Shown piece by piece: positions 8,437 to 17,783 of a stretch of DNA of 64,000 nucleotides (position 1 is its first letter; every line of letters begins with the position of its first letter). The notes under the pieces are model-generated. The model ran no database searches. It was given only the letters and a program-made list of their open reading frames with translations, and was not told where the DNA came from. A program made the translations under genes and the position numbers. The DNA comes from Stenotrophomonas maltophilia R551-3 (GTDB lineage: Bacteria > Pseudomonadota > Gammaproteobacteria > Xanthomonadales > Xanthomonadaceae), in NCBI RefSeq assembly GCF_000020665.1, contig NC_011071.1:1168501-1232500 (forward strand), given 5' to 3'.

Positions 8437-9933
8437 ATGCAGGCGTACATGCGGACTGTTACCGGAGTAGAGGGACTGGACAGCATTCTTGGTGGCGGAC
8501 TTCCGCAGGCGCGGCTGTATCTGCTGGAAGGACCACCGGGTTCCGGCAAGACCACGTTGTCGCTTCAGTTCCTGCTGGAAGGCCTGCGGCGGGGCGAACG
8601 CTGCCTGTACATCACCTTGTCCGAGACCGCCGAGGAACTGCGCGAAGTCGCCGCTGCCCATGGCTGGTCGCTGGATGGCCTACACCTGTTCGAACTGGGA
8701 TCGGCTGAAGGCGCAATGGGCAACGGTCGCCTGCAGTCGGTGCTGCATTCGTGGGAAATGGAGCTGGACGAGACGGTCAATCTGATCATGTCCAAGGTGG
8801 ACAGCATTGGGCCCACCCGCGTGGTGTTCGATTCGTTGTCCGAACTGCGCCTGCTGGCCCAGGACTCTCTGCGCTACCGGCGCCAGATCCTTGCGTTGAA
8901 GCAGTTCTTCGCACCCAAGAGCGCTACGGTGATCCTGGTCGATGACCTGACCTCTACCGGCGAAGAGCGCGATGGGCAGTTGCACAGCCTGTGCCACGGC
9001 GTGCTGTCGCTGGAACGCCTGACCCTGGATTTTGGTCCGGCCCGGCGCCGCATGCAGGTGCAGAAGCTGCGCGGTGTGGATTTCATTGCGGGCTACCACG
9101 ATATGGTGATCCGTCGTGGTGGGCTCGAGATTTTTCCCCGCTTGATCGCCTCCGAGCACCACGACCGGTTCGTGGGTTCGCCGGTGAGCAGTGGCGTCGA
9201 CGAGATCGATCGCCTGCTGGGCGGGGGTCCCCTGCGCGGGACCTCGACCCTGTTGACCGGTCCCGCTGGCAGCGGCAAGACCAACGTCGCCCTGCAATAC
9301 GTGTGGGCGGCCTGCGAACGTGGCGAACGCTGCTGCATCTTCGAGTTCGACGAGCGCATCGGCACCTTGCTGGCGCGTGCATCTGCGCTGGACATCGACC
9401 TTGACAAGCATCTGCACTCGGGCCTGCTGGAGATCCTGCAGATGGATCCGGCCGAGGTGTCGCCGGGTGAGTTCTCCTGGAACCTGCGCAAGGTGGTAGA
9501 GCAGCGCAACTGCAGTGTGCTGGTGATCGACAGCCTGAACGGCTATGTCACGGCAATGCCACAGGAAAAGCAGCTGATGCTGCAGCTGCACGAGATGTTG
9601 TCCTACCTCAACCAGAAGGGTGTAGCGACGTTCCTGATCAATCCGCAGCATGGCCTGGTGGGCACCATGTCCACTGGCAGTCTCAATGTGTCCTATATCG
9701 CCGATGCGGTGGTGCTGTTCCGGTTCTTCGAGGCCAAGGGGCGCATCCGCAAAGCCATTTCGGTGATCAAGAACCGCGGCGGTGCGCACGAGGACACCAT
9801 CCGTGAGTTGAAGATCGACGGGCGTGGCATCACCGTCAGTGCGCCGTTGGCAGACTTCCAGGGCATCCTGACCGGAACACCCGAATTCGTGGGTGACAGC
9901 GCGGCGCTGCTGGGCCAGTCCGATGTCCGATAG
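8437..9933 (+). CDS. KaiC-like two-domain ATPase
   Basis: A 498-residue protein with two RecA-type KaiC domains. Walker A motifs are GPPGSGKT (residues 32-39) and GPAGSGKT (275-282); Walker B-like strands are VVFDSLSELR and VLVIDSLNGY. The start at 8437 gives the usual N-terminus TVTGVEGLDSILGGGLP; an upstream in-frame ATG at 8356 has no family support. By hand alignment to cyanobacterial KaiC, the phospho-site region reads SLNVSYIAD: the Ser431 position is kept, but Thr432 is Tyr and Thr426 is Gly, so clock-type phosphocycling is doubtful. No kaiA or kaiB is nearby. It overlaps the next gene, a hybrid histidine kinase, by 11 bases, so both probably form one signalling unit. Confidence 0.88.
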   Translation: MQAYMRTVTGVEGLDSILGGGLPQARLYLLEGPPGSGKTTLSLQFLLEGLRRGERCLYITLSETAEELREVAAAHGWSLDGLHLFELGSAEGAMGNGRLQSVLHSWEMELDETVNLIMSKVDSIGPTRVVFDSLSELRLLAQDSLRYRRQILALKQFFAPKSATVILVDDLTSTGEERDGQLHSLCHGVLSLERLTLDFGPARRRMQVQKLRGVDFIAGYHDMVIRRGGLEIFPRLIASEHHDRFVGSPVSSGVDEIDRLLGGGPLRGTSTLLTGPAGSGKTNVALQYVWAACERGERCCIFEFDERIGTLLARASALDIDLDKHLHSGLLEILQMDPAEVSPGEFSWNLRKVVEQRNCSVLVIDSLNGYVTAMPQEKQLMLQLHEMLSYLNQKGVATFLINPQHGLVGTMSTGSLNVSYIADAVVLFRFFEAKGRIRKAISVIKNRGGAHEDTIRELKIDGRGITVSAPLADFQGILTGTPEFVGDSAALLGQSDVR

Positions 9934-11992
9934 CGGTGAGAGCCGCAAGGTTGTCCGCATCGTGGCGCCGTTTGGACGCGATGCCGACAGCATTGCGGCG
10001 GTACTGGAGGGGGCAGGGCTGGCAACGCGCATCGCGGGGAACCTGGAGGAACTGGCCGAGCATCTGGATGATCGCACCGGCCTGGTGGTGGTGACCCAGG
10101 AAGCGTTGGTGCGCGGCACCGATGGCATGCTGCCTGCCTTGCAGCAGCAACCGGCCTGGTCGGATATCCCGTTCATCCTGCTGCGCTCGGCGCGGTCGTA
10201 CCGCCGTTCCACCCGTGAGGAACTGTTGCCAGTTGCGATCAACGTGGTGGAGATGGACCGGCCGCTTGGCAGCATGTCCCTGATCAGTGCTGTCCAGGGC
10301 GCACTGCGGGCCCGTGACAAGCAGTTCCTCGTGCGCGATCAGATGGCGGCATTGGCGGACGGGCGGGCCGCACTGGCCCGCAGTGAAACCGAGTTGCGCC
10401 TGATCGCCGATGCGATGCCGGTGCTGATCGCCTTCGTTGATCGTTCGATGTGCTTCCGTTTCGCCAACCGGGCCTATGAGTCCTGGTTCGATCTCGCCAC
10501 CGGTGAGGTGATCGGCAGGCACGTTCGCGAAGTGATCGGCGAATCCGTATGGCAGCAGCGCAGGGCGGCGATGGAGCGCGCGCTGGACGGCCAAGCGGCG
10601 CTCTTCGAGATCACCTGGCCGCATCCACTACGCGGCCGGCGCGACTGCGAAGTGCGTTACTCGCCGCGCACCGACACCGACGGCCGGGTCGACGGATTCC
10701 ACGTCTTCGTTACCGATATCACCGCCGCCAAGCTGGCCCTGAGCAACAGCCAGCAGCACGCACATGCACTGGAGGCCATGGTGGCCGAGCGCACGCGTGA
10801 GCTGGAAGCGCAGATGGCTGCACGCGAGGCCAGCGAGGCCGCCCTGCGGCAGTCGCAGAAGATGGAAGCGATCGGCCAGTTGACCGGTGGCATCGCGCAC
10901 GATTTCAACAACATGCTGACTGGCATCCTGTCCGCGCTGGACATCGTGCGCCTGCGCCTGGAGATGGGCCGGGTGGATGATCTGGAGCGTTTCCTGGATA
11001 CGGCCACCACCTCGGCGCAGCGTGCCGCCGCATTGACCCAGCGCCTGCTCGCGTTCTCGCGCAGGCAGTCGCTGGACGCGCGGCCGGTGGAGATCAACAC
11101 GTTGCTGGTATCGGTGCAGCACCTGTTGCACAGCACGATCGGGGAGACGGTGCGGCTGCGTACCGAGACCTGTCCGGTGCCGCTGCACGCCACGCTGGAT
11201 GCCAACCAGTTCGAAAGTGCGGTGCTGAACCTGGCCATCAATGCTCGCGACGCGATGCCTGATGGCGGCGAGCTGATCCTGCGCACTGCGGAAGCAGATG
11301 TGCATGCAGGCCAGTATCCGGCAGTGCCGGCAGGGCACTATGCGGTGGTGGCAGTCGCCGACACGGGCGCCGGCATGGCGCCGGAAGTCGTCGAGCGCGC
11401 ATTCGAGCCTTTCTTCACCACCAAGCCCATCGGCAAGGGAACCGGGCTGGGCATGTCGATGGTGTATGGCTTCATGCAGCAGTCCGGTGGTCACATCGCG
11501 ATCGAATCGCGCCTGGGTGAGGGCACCACCATTTCCCTGTTCATTCCACTGGTGGAGGCCGCGGCCAGCGAAACGGCGGCCGCTCCGGCCAAAGCCATCC
11601 GGCTCGGCGCTGGCCAGTCGATCCTGGTGGTCGAGGATGATGAGCAGGTACGCATGCTGGTCACGGTGGTGCTCGAGGACCTGGGGTACCAGGCCCAGGT
11701 GGTGGGCGATGCGGACGCCGCGCTTCCGATCCTGACTTCGGACCAGTGCATCGATCTGTTGATTACCGACGTCGGCCTGCCTGGGCTCAATGGCCGCCAG
11801 CTCGCCGAGATAGCCCGTCACTCGCGGCCGACTTTGCCAGTACTGTTCATGACCGGCTACGCGGAGAAGGCGCAGGAGCGCTCGTCCTTCCTCGATGCGG
11901 GCATGGCGATGATCGCCAAGCCGTTCCTGCTTGACGAGTTCAGTGCAGCGGTTCGCACCGCGATGCCTGAAACGGCAGGTGGCAATCCGTAG
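9923..11992 (+). CDS. Hybrid sensor histidine kinase with C-terminal receiver
   Basis: A 689-residue cytosolic kinase with no transmembrane segment. Order: a receiver-like N-terminal region without a clear phospho-aspartate (1-125), a PAS domain (about 155-280, ADAMPVLIAFVDRS), a coiled linker, HisKA with phospho-accepting His326 in GGIAHDFNN, an ATPase domain (NLAINARDAM N-box; DTGAGM; GKGTGLGMSMVYG) and a true receiver with Asp616 in LLITDVGLPG and a lysine in AKPF. The start at 9923 overlaps the KaiC-like gene. The final TAG lies inside the GTAG end of a SMAG dimer. Input signal and downstream partner are unknown. Confidence 0.9.
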   Translation: MSDSGESRKVVRIVAPFGRDADSIAAVLEGAGLATRIAGNLEELAEHLDDRTGLVVVTQEALVRGTDGMLPALQQQPAWSDIPFILLRSARSYRRSTREELLPVAINVVEMDRPLGSMSLISAVQGALRARDKQFLVRDQMAALADGRAALARSETELRLIADAMPVLIAFVDRSMCFRFANRAYESWFDLATGEVIGRHVREVIGESVWQQRRAAMERALDGQAALFEITWPHPLRGRRDCEVRYSPRTDTDGRVDGFHVFVTDITAAKLALSNSQQHAHALEAMVAERTRELEAQMAAREASEAALRQSQKMEAIGQLTGGIAHDFNNMLTGILSALDIVRLRLEMGRVDDLERFLDTATTSAQRAAALTQRLLAFSRRQSLDARPVEINTLLVSVQHLLHSTIGETVRLRTETCPVPLHATLDANQFESAVLNLAINARDAMPDGGELILRTAEADVHAGQYPAVPAGHYAVVAVADTGAGMAPEVVERAFEPFFTTKPIGKGTGLGMSMVYGFMQQSGGHIAIESRLGEGTTISLFIPLVEAAASETAAAPAKAIRLGAGQSILVVEDDEQVRMLVTVVLEDLGYQAQVVGDADAALPILTSDQCIDLLITDVGLPGLNGRQLAEIARHSRPTLPVLFMTGYAEKAQERSSFLDAGMAMIAKPFLLDEFSAAVRTAMPETAGGNP

Positions 11993-12092
11993 AGTCGGGC
12001 CTGCTCGACTGTTTTTGTGCAGAGCCGATCCATACTCGGCTGATCTTTCCCGATTGGAGTTGCATCCGCTGGTCGAGCAAGCTCGACACTAC
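11989..12092. repeat. SMAG (GTAG) repeat region spanning two convergent genes
   Basis: Starts GTAGAGTCGGGCCTGCTCGACT at 11989 and ends GTCGAGCAAGCTCGACACTAC at 12092, with a weaker GCCGATCCATACTCGGC hairpin between. The GTAG at the left supplies the stop codon of the histidine kinase (11990-11992), and the mirrored GTAG at the right supplies the stop of the LacI gene on the other strand (12089-12091). Confidence 0.8.
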
Positions 12093-13120
12093 CCGCGCTG
12101 CGACGATTCCCGCACCACCAGCTTTACCGGGATGCTCTGGCTGTCCACAGCCTGCCGGCCGATCAGTGCCAGCAGGCGCTCCACCAGCAGCTGCCCGGCC
12201 TGCTTGGTGTCCTGCTGTACGGTGGTCAGCGCCGGGGATACCGATGCTGCCAAGGGGATGTCATCGAAGCCGGTCACCGCCACGTCCTGCGGCACCCGCA
12301 GGCCGGCTTCGCGCAGGGCCCGCATCGCGCCGATGGCGATCAGGTCGCTGGCCGCGCAGATCGCATCGACCGGCGCGTTGCGAGCCAGCAGCGCCTGGCA
12401 GGCTTCCTGGCCGGAGGCTTCGGTGGTGATCGCATCGTGCTGCAGCGCCGCCTCGGCAGCCAGGCCGTGTTCCTGCAGAGCCGCGACATGGCCGCGGTAG
12501 CGTTCCTGGAATTCCGGGTAATGGCTGGAGGCATGGCCAAGGAAGGCGATGCGGCGGCAGCCCTGCTGCAGCAGGTGGGTGGTGATGTCGTGCCCGCCCT
12601 GGAAATTGTCGCTGCCGATCGATACACCGGGCTGGCCGGGCAGGGCGGCGCCCCAGCGCACGAAGTGCGTGCCCTGTTCGACCAGCCGCTGCAGGCGGTC
12701 GCGCGATTCGTGGTAGTCGCCGTAGCCGAGCAGGATGATGCCGTCGGCCTTGTTGCTGTCCTCGTAATCGGCCTGCCAGTCGGTGGACAGCTGCTGGAAC
12801 GAGACCAGCAGGTCCTGCCCATGCAGGGCGCAGGCGCGGGTGATCGAGCCCAGCATCGAATGGAAGAACGGGTTGATCAGCGAGTCGTCGTTGGTCGGGT
12901 CTTCGAAGAACAGCAGGGCCAGGGTTCCGGCGTTGCGCAGGCGCAGGCTGGAGGCGTTCTTGTCGACCTTGTAGTTCAGCTCGCGGGCGATGCGCAGGAT
13001 GCGCTCGCGGGTCTCGGCGTTGACCATCGGGCTGCCACGGAGCGCCCGCGACACGGTCGGCTGGGAGACCCCGGCCAGGTGGGCGATGTCCAGGGAGGTG
13101 GCTTTGCCTTTGATCGTCAT
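12089..13120 (-). CDS. LacI family transcriptional regulator
   Basis: A 343-residue repressor-type regulator. The N-terminal helix-turn-helix is clear (ATSLDIAHLAGVSQPTVSRAL, about residues 6-26), followed by the hinge region NYKVDKNASSLR and a periplasmic-binding-protein-like sensor domain (ADGIILLGYGDY, GFDDIPLAA). The start at 13120 places the helix-turn-helix at the family-typical position; the in-frame ATG at 13219 would add an unusual leader. No sugar gene adjoins it, so its target and inducer are unknown. It is divergent from ssb. Confidence 0.88.
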   Translation of the reverse strand: MTIKGKATSLDIAHLAGVSQPTVSRALRGSPMVNAETRERILRIARELNYKVDKNASSLRLRNAGTLALLFFEDPTNDDSLINPFFHSMLGSITRACALHGQDLLVSFQQLSTDWQADYEDSNKADGIILLGYGDYHESRDRLQRLVEQGTHFVRWGAALPGQPGVSIGSDNFQGGHDITTHLLQQGCRRIAFLGHASSHYPEFQERYRGHVAALQEHGLAAEAALQHDAITTEASGQEACQALLARNAPVDAICAASDLIAIGAMRALREAGLRVPQDVAVTGFDDIPLAASVSPALTTVQQDTKQAGQLLVERLLALIGRQAVDSQSIPVKLVVRESSQRG

Positions 13121-13413
13121 GGGAACGCAGAAGGGGGCTGGGGGGAAGGTGCCCGGGAATGATGCCATGGGCAGACGCGAATGCCCCTCCGGGCGACCGT
13201 CGGGGCTAAGGTAAGTCATTGCCGGACAAGGAAATCAGCTCAATCCTCCAGCGCGGCCGGGGTCTTCTGACCGGGCGGATGGCGGCGGCAATGCTAAGAT
13301 GCACCGTTCTCGCATTCCCCCAAATTTCAACAGGGGCGGCCCAGCCTACTGCACCCCGCCCGGGGCTGTGCTATCACTGGCGGTCTGCCCTTGGACAACG
13401 AACGAAGGTACCT

Positions 13414-13989
13414 ATGGCGCGCGGCATCAACAAAGTCATCCTGGTCGGCAATCTCGGCAACGACCCGGACGTGAAGTACACCCAGGGTGGCATGGCGATC
13501 ACCCGCATCAGCCTGGCCACCACCAGCGTCCGCAAGGACAAGGATGGCAACCAGCAGGAACGTACCGAATGGCACCGCGTGGTGTTCTTCGGCAAGCTCG
13601 GCGAAATCGCCGGCGAGTACCTGCGCAAGGGCAGCTCGGTGTATGTCGAAGGCAGCCTGCGCTACGACAAGTACACCGGCCAGGATGGCGTGGAGAAGTA
13701 CTCCACCGACATCATCGCCGACGAGATGCAGATGCTGGGCGGCCGCGGTGAAGGCGGCGGTGGTGGTGGTGGTGGCAACTACGGCGGCGGCGAGCGCCCG
13801 CAGCGCCAGCAGGCGCCGCGCCAGGAGTACGGCGGTGGCGGTGGCCAGCGCGGCGGCCAGGGTGGTGGCTATGGCAACCAGGGCGGCAACCAGGGCGGTG
13901 GCTACGGCAACCAGGGTGGCAACCAGCGCCCGCAGCCGCAGCAGGCGCCGCCGATGGACGACTTCGCTGATGACGATATTCCGTTCTAA
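13414..13989 (+). CDS. ssb: Single-stranded DNA-binding protein
   Basis: A 191-residue SSB that coats single-stranded DNA in replication, recombination and repair. The OB fold covers residues 1-112 ([39 protein letters not shown]), followed by a glycine/glutamine-rich linker with repeated [10 protein letters not shown] units, and the acidic tip [10 protein letters not shown] that docks partner proteins. AAGG lies before the ATG at 13414. A strong intrinsic terminator follows. Confidence 0.97.
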   Translation: MARGINKVILVGNLGNDPDVKYTQGGMAITRISLATTSVRKDKDGNQQERTEWHRVVFFGKLGEIAGEYLRKGSSVYVEGSLRYDKYTGQDGVEKYSTDIIADEMQMLGGRGEGGGGGGGGNYGGGERPQRQQAPRQEYGGGGGQRGGQGGGYGNQGGNQGGGYGNQGGNQRPQPQQAPPMDDFADDDIPF

Positions 13990-14028
13990 GAAACACTTGG
14001 TTGAGAGTGTTGATTAAAAAAGTATTAC

Positions 14029-14056
14029 AAAGCCCCGCTTTTGCGGGGCTTTCTTG
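14029..14056 (+). terminator. Intrinsic terminator of ssb
   Basis: AAAGCCCCGC, loop TTTT, GCGGGGCTTT, then TTCTTGT: a perfect 10-bp stem (14029-14038 with 14043-14052), 39 bases after the ssb stop. Confidence 0.93.
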
Positions 14057-14394
14057 TCTACAACCCGATCGTATGTGGTTGAAAAGATATTGCTATACGA
14101 AGATGGCGAATACGAAGCGGGTCTAGGATCTGGAAGCGGAGGAAGCCCCGCTGAAAAATTGCTGGCTGAGCATTTTAAGGCTGATGCCCTTGGGCACTGT
14201 AATAGCAGGGGTGACCAGCGATACAGACTGGTTCTGGCCTGGCACCCTTCAGTGATTTCCGCTACAAAGGAAGCCCTCCCCATTCATCGAACTCGGCATG
14301 CCGGCTGCGGTTGAACTGATGAGTGGGCTGCAGTTCGCCACATGGAACGCCGCACGGCCTTGATTTCAAGGTCGCCAAGGACAGAGTCGCCTGA
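14057..14394. other. Gene-poor spacer before the restriction-modification operon
   Basis: This 338-base stretch between the ssb terminator and hsdR is less GC-rich than the chromosome around it. It contains an open frame (about 14054-14314, VEKILLYEDGEYEAGL at its start) without a convincing start codon or ribosome binding site and with no recognised family, which may be the eroded end of a former gene. No promoter with good boxes and no direct repeat with the far side of the island was found by eye. Confidence 0.45.
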
Positions 14395-17300
14395 ATGAAA
14401 TCCGTCAATTTTGAATTTCTTCGCCCTGTAAACGAACTGCTGGCCAATCTGGCCGGTCTTGCAGAGGGGGTTCTGCATGTCGATCCCGGCAGCGCACTTA
14501 CACGGTTGCGCAGTTTCGCTGAGGAGTTGACCAAGACCATCTACAGCGAGGAGCGTCTGCCACGCTTGCCGCAGTCCACTTTCTATGACTTGGTGAAGAG
14601 TCCGGTATTCACCGCGTGCACAAGCAGCTCGCTGGTCCATCAGATCAATTTCCTGCGTATCCAGGGCAATGAAACAGCCCATGGCGGCGAAGGAGATGTC
14701 CGCACGGCCAGATCGGCATTGAAGACGGCTCACGAGCTGGCCAAGTACATGGCCGTGAAGTACTACAGGCTGGCCCATTCGGACTTGCCGGCTTTTGTCG
14801 AGGTCAAGGATCCCACCACTGCGCTCAACGCGTTGCAGAAGTCAGTTGTCAGCTATGAGAAGGAGCTGGCCAAACAGCAGGAAGAGCTGCAGCGTGTTTT
14901 GGAACAGTTGGAGCAGAAGCGGGTACGTGATCTTGGAAAAGTCGAAACGCCTGCTCCAGCAGATCAGAGGCAGCGCCAGGAAAGGAGCGAGCAGGTTGCC
15001 GGCAGCCTGCAATGGAGTGAGGCTAAGACCCGCAAGCTCCTGATCGACGCCATGCTGCTTCAGGCCGGCTGGGATGTGGGCAGCCCCGCACAGGTCGGGT
15101 TGGAGGTGGAAGTCGATTTTCCAGGCAACGCCAGCGGCAAGGGCTATGCAGACTATGTGCTGTGGGGAGACAACGGCCAGCCTCTGGCGGTGGTCGAAGC
15201 CAAGAAATCAGGCAACGTCAGCCTTCAGGCGGGGCGCGAACAGGCCCGCATGTATGCCGATGGCTTTGAACTCATGGGCATGCAACGCCCGGTGATCTTC
15301 TACAGCAACGGCTATGAGACCTTCATCTGGGATGATAAGCAGTACAACGGCTATCGGCAGGTCTATGGCTTCTATGGCAAGGACAGCTTGGAATATCTGA
15401 TCTACCAGCGTCAGTACCGCGTTGCCGAGCTGGAGAAACACAACCCCGAGTTGAGCATTGCCGACAGGCCGTATCAGATCGAGGCGATCAAGACCGTTGC
15501 CGCGCACTTCCAGAAGCAGCGGCGCAAGGCGCTGATCATTCAGGCCACTGGCACCGGCAAGACCCGCGTTGCAATTGCTTTGGCCGAACTTCTGCTGCGC
15601 ACCGGCTGGGCCAAGCGAGTGCTGTTCCTCTGCGACCGCAAGGAGCTGCGCGTCCAGGCCGATGATGCCTTCAAGCAGAACCTGCCCAGCGAACCGCGCT
15701 GCGTAATCGGCGAAGCCAATAAGGTTGACCAGACCGCGCGCATCTACATCGCTACTTACCCGGGGATGATGAACCGTTTCGCGCAGTTGGATGTCGGCTT
15801 CTTCGACCTGATCATTGCTGACGAAAGCCATCGCAGCATCTATAACAAGTACCGCGACCTGTTCGATTACTTCGACGCTCTGCAGGTCGGGCTGACCGCC
15901 ACGCCGGTAAGGTTCATCAGCCGCAATACCTTCGACATGTTCGACTGCGAAACCACCGACCCGACCTTCGAGTTCGGCCTGGATGCAGCCATCAACAACG
16001 ATCCGCCGTATCTGGTGCCGTTCCGCGTACGCGACCTGACAACTGACTTCCTGCGCGATGGCATCCACTACAACGACCTGAATGACGAGCAGAAGCGTCA
16101 GCTGGAAGAGGATCTGGGTGAGGAAGAGGCCAAGCGCACGACCATCGCCGGCAAAGACATCGGTCGCAGGATCTTCAGCGAATCCACCGACCGCATCATC
16201 CTTGAAAACCTGATCGACAACGGCATCAAGGATGACACCGGCTCCCTGGTGGGCAAGACGATTATCTTTGCCCAGCGTCAGGATCACGCCGAGCATCTGG
16301 AGAAAATCTTCACCAAGCTTTACCCGCAGTACGGCACGCGTGTGTGCAAGGTCATCCACAACGACATTCCGCATGTGGAAACCCTGATCAAGGAGTTCAA
16401 GAAGCCGGACAACGAATTCCGCATCGCCATTTCGGTAGACATGCTCGATACAGGCATTGACGTGCCGGAGGTAGTGAACCTGGTCTTTGCCAAGCCGGTG
16501 AAATCCTGGGTAAAGTTCTGGCAGATGATTGGCCGTGGCACGCGTCTTCGCCCGCATCTGTTCGGTCCGGGCAAGCATAAGGCCGAATTTCTGATCTTTG
16601 ATCACTACGGCAATTTCGAATTCTTCGAGCAGGAATACCAGGAGCCGGAAGACACCGGCGGGAACTCGCTGCTGCAGACTACGTTTGCAGCACGTGTCGA
16701 ACTTGCCCAAGTGGCGCTGAAGAAGAGCCATGCCGAGGCCTTTGACCTGGCCGTGCGCCTGATGCGCGAAGACATCAATGACCTGCCGGACAGCAGTGTG
16801 GCCGTGCGGCGGCAGCTGCGGTTGGTGCACCAGTTGCAGCAGACCGACCAGCTACGGAATTTCGATAGCCGCACCCAGCACCTGGTCAGTGAGGCCATAT
16901 CGCCACTGATGTCTGCCCGAGTGCTGCGCGACAAGCATGCCACCGCGCTGGACAAACTCATGGCAAACATCCAGCGTTGTCTGGTGGAGCAGGCTAGCTG
17001 TTTTGAAGATGGCAAGACCGAACTATTGGTTGCCTTGGACAAGCTGGCAGTGAACATTCAGGCGGTCCGGCAGAAGGATGCAGTGATTGCCGAGGTACGC
17101 AGTGCCGCATTCTGGCAGCAGGCCAGCATTGCGAGCCTAGAACATGTCCGCAAGGAATTGCGCGGCATCATGAAGTACCGGCGCGTGGATGTTGGGCCGG
17201 GCTATGACATGCCCACGACCCGCACCGGCGATGGCGGGGTGATCGAAGAGGAGCGCACGACATACATGGTAGGAGCCAGCGAGGCGCTGATCTACCGGCG

Positions 17301-17775
17301 TCGGCTCAAGCGCATTCTCGATGACATGCTGGCCGCGAATCCTACCCTGCAGAAGATCCACCAAGGCCAGTCCATTGCCGAGCATGAGCTAAAAACACTC
17401 ACTTCTACCATCCTCACCAGCCATCCGGGCGTCAGCTTGGAGGTGCTCAACGAGTTCTACGGCCGTACCGCCAATGAATTGCACCTCACCGTGCGTGAGA
17501 TAATCGGCCTGGATGCACACGGCATCGAAGAGCACTTCAAGGGCTTTCTGCACGCACATCCTGGGCTTACCGCACAACAGGTGCGCTTCATGAACCTGTT
17601 GAAGAACTACATTGCCACCCACGGCAGCATCGTCATTGAGACGCTCTACGAGCCGCCGTTTGACAGCATTTCCCACGAAGGCATCGATGGTGTCTTTACG
17701 GCAGCGGATGTGGATGCGCTCGTGGCTGTACTCAAACCCTTCATGCGCGGAGAAGCCGTGTCAGCCAGCCGCTAG
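14395..17775 (+). CDS. hsdR: Type I restriction endonuclease R subunit
   Basis: The 1126-residue motor and nuclease subunit. Order: a DUF4145-like helical domain (about 5-125, NFLRIQGNETAHGG), a coiled coil (about 145-190), a PD-(D/E)XK nuclease region (ADYVLWGDNGQPLAVVEAKK, with E268 and K270), and an SF2 helicase with Walker A GTGKT (386-390), DESH (476-479), GLTATP and the motif VI stretch QMIGRGTRLRP. The last 250 residues match the C-terminal region of EcoEI-type R subunits. With M and S it cuts unmodified foreign DNA after ATP-driven translocation. First gene of the operon; rmuC starts eight bases after its stop. Confidence 0.95.
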   Translation: MKSVNFEFLRPVNELLANLAGLAEGVLHVDPGSALTRLRSFAEELTKTIYSEERLPRLPQSTFYDLVKSPVFTACTSSSLVHQINFLRIQGNETAHGGEGDVRTARSALKTAHELAKYMAVKYYRLAHSDLPAFVEVKDPTTALNALQKSVVSYEKELAKQQEELQRVLEQLEQKRVRDLGKVETPAPADQRQRQERSEQVAGSLQWSEAKTRKLLIDAMLLQAGWDVGSPAQVGLEVEVDFPGNASGKGYADYVLWGDNGQPLAVVEAKKSGNVSLQAGREQARMYADGFELMGMQRPVIFYSNGYETFIWDDKQYNGYRQVYGFYGKDSLEYLIYQRQYRVAELEKHNPELSIADRPYQIEAIKTVAAHFQKQRRKALIIQATGTGKTRVAIALAELLLRTGWAKRVLFLCDRKELRVQADDAFKQNLPSEPRCVIGEANKVDQTARIYIATYPGMMNRFAQLDVGFFDLIIADESHRSIYNKYRDLFDYFDALQVGLTATPVRFISRNTFDMFDCETTDPTFEFGLDAAINNDPPYLVPFRVRDLTTDFLRDGIHYNDLNDEQKRQLEEDLGEEEAKRTTIAGKDIGRRIFSESTDRIILENLIDNGIKDDTGSLVGKTIIFAQRQDHAEHLEKIFTKLYPQYGTRVCKVIHNDIPHVETLIKEFKKPDNEFRIAISVDMLDTGIDVPEVVNLVFAKPVKSWVKFWQMIGRGTRLRPHLFGPGKHKAEFLIFDHYGNFEFFEQEYQEPEDTGGNSLLQTTFAARVELAQVALKKSHAEAFDLAVRLMREDINDLPDSSVAVRRQLRLVHQLQQTDQLRNFDSRTQHLVSEAISPLMSARVLRDKHATALDKLMANIQRCLVEQASCFEDGKTELLVALDKLAVNIQAVRQKDAVIAEVRSAAFWQQASIASLEHVRKELRGIMKYRRVDVGPGYDMPTTRTGDGGVIEEERTTYMVGASEALIYRRRLKRILDDMLAANPTLQKIHQGQSIAEHELKTLTSTILTSHPGVSLEVLNEFYGRTANELHLTVREIIGLDAHGIEEHFKGFLHAHPGLTAQQVRFMNLLKNYIATHGSIVIETLYEPPFDSISHEGIDGVFTAADVDALVAVLKPFMRGEAVSASR

Positions 17776-17783
17776 GAGAGCAC

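Noticed and set aside
13755..13935. Short tandem repeats resembling an array
   Set aside because: They encode the glycine/glutamine-rich linker of SSB in frame; spacing is irregular and there are no spacers, so this is not CRISPR.
14054..14314. 86-codon frame after the ssb terminator as a real gene
   Set aside because: Its start is a TTG within the terminator tail, there is no ribosome binding site and no recognised family; kept only as a possible remnant in the spacer entry.
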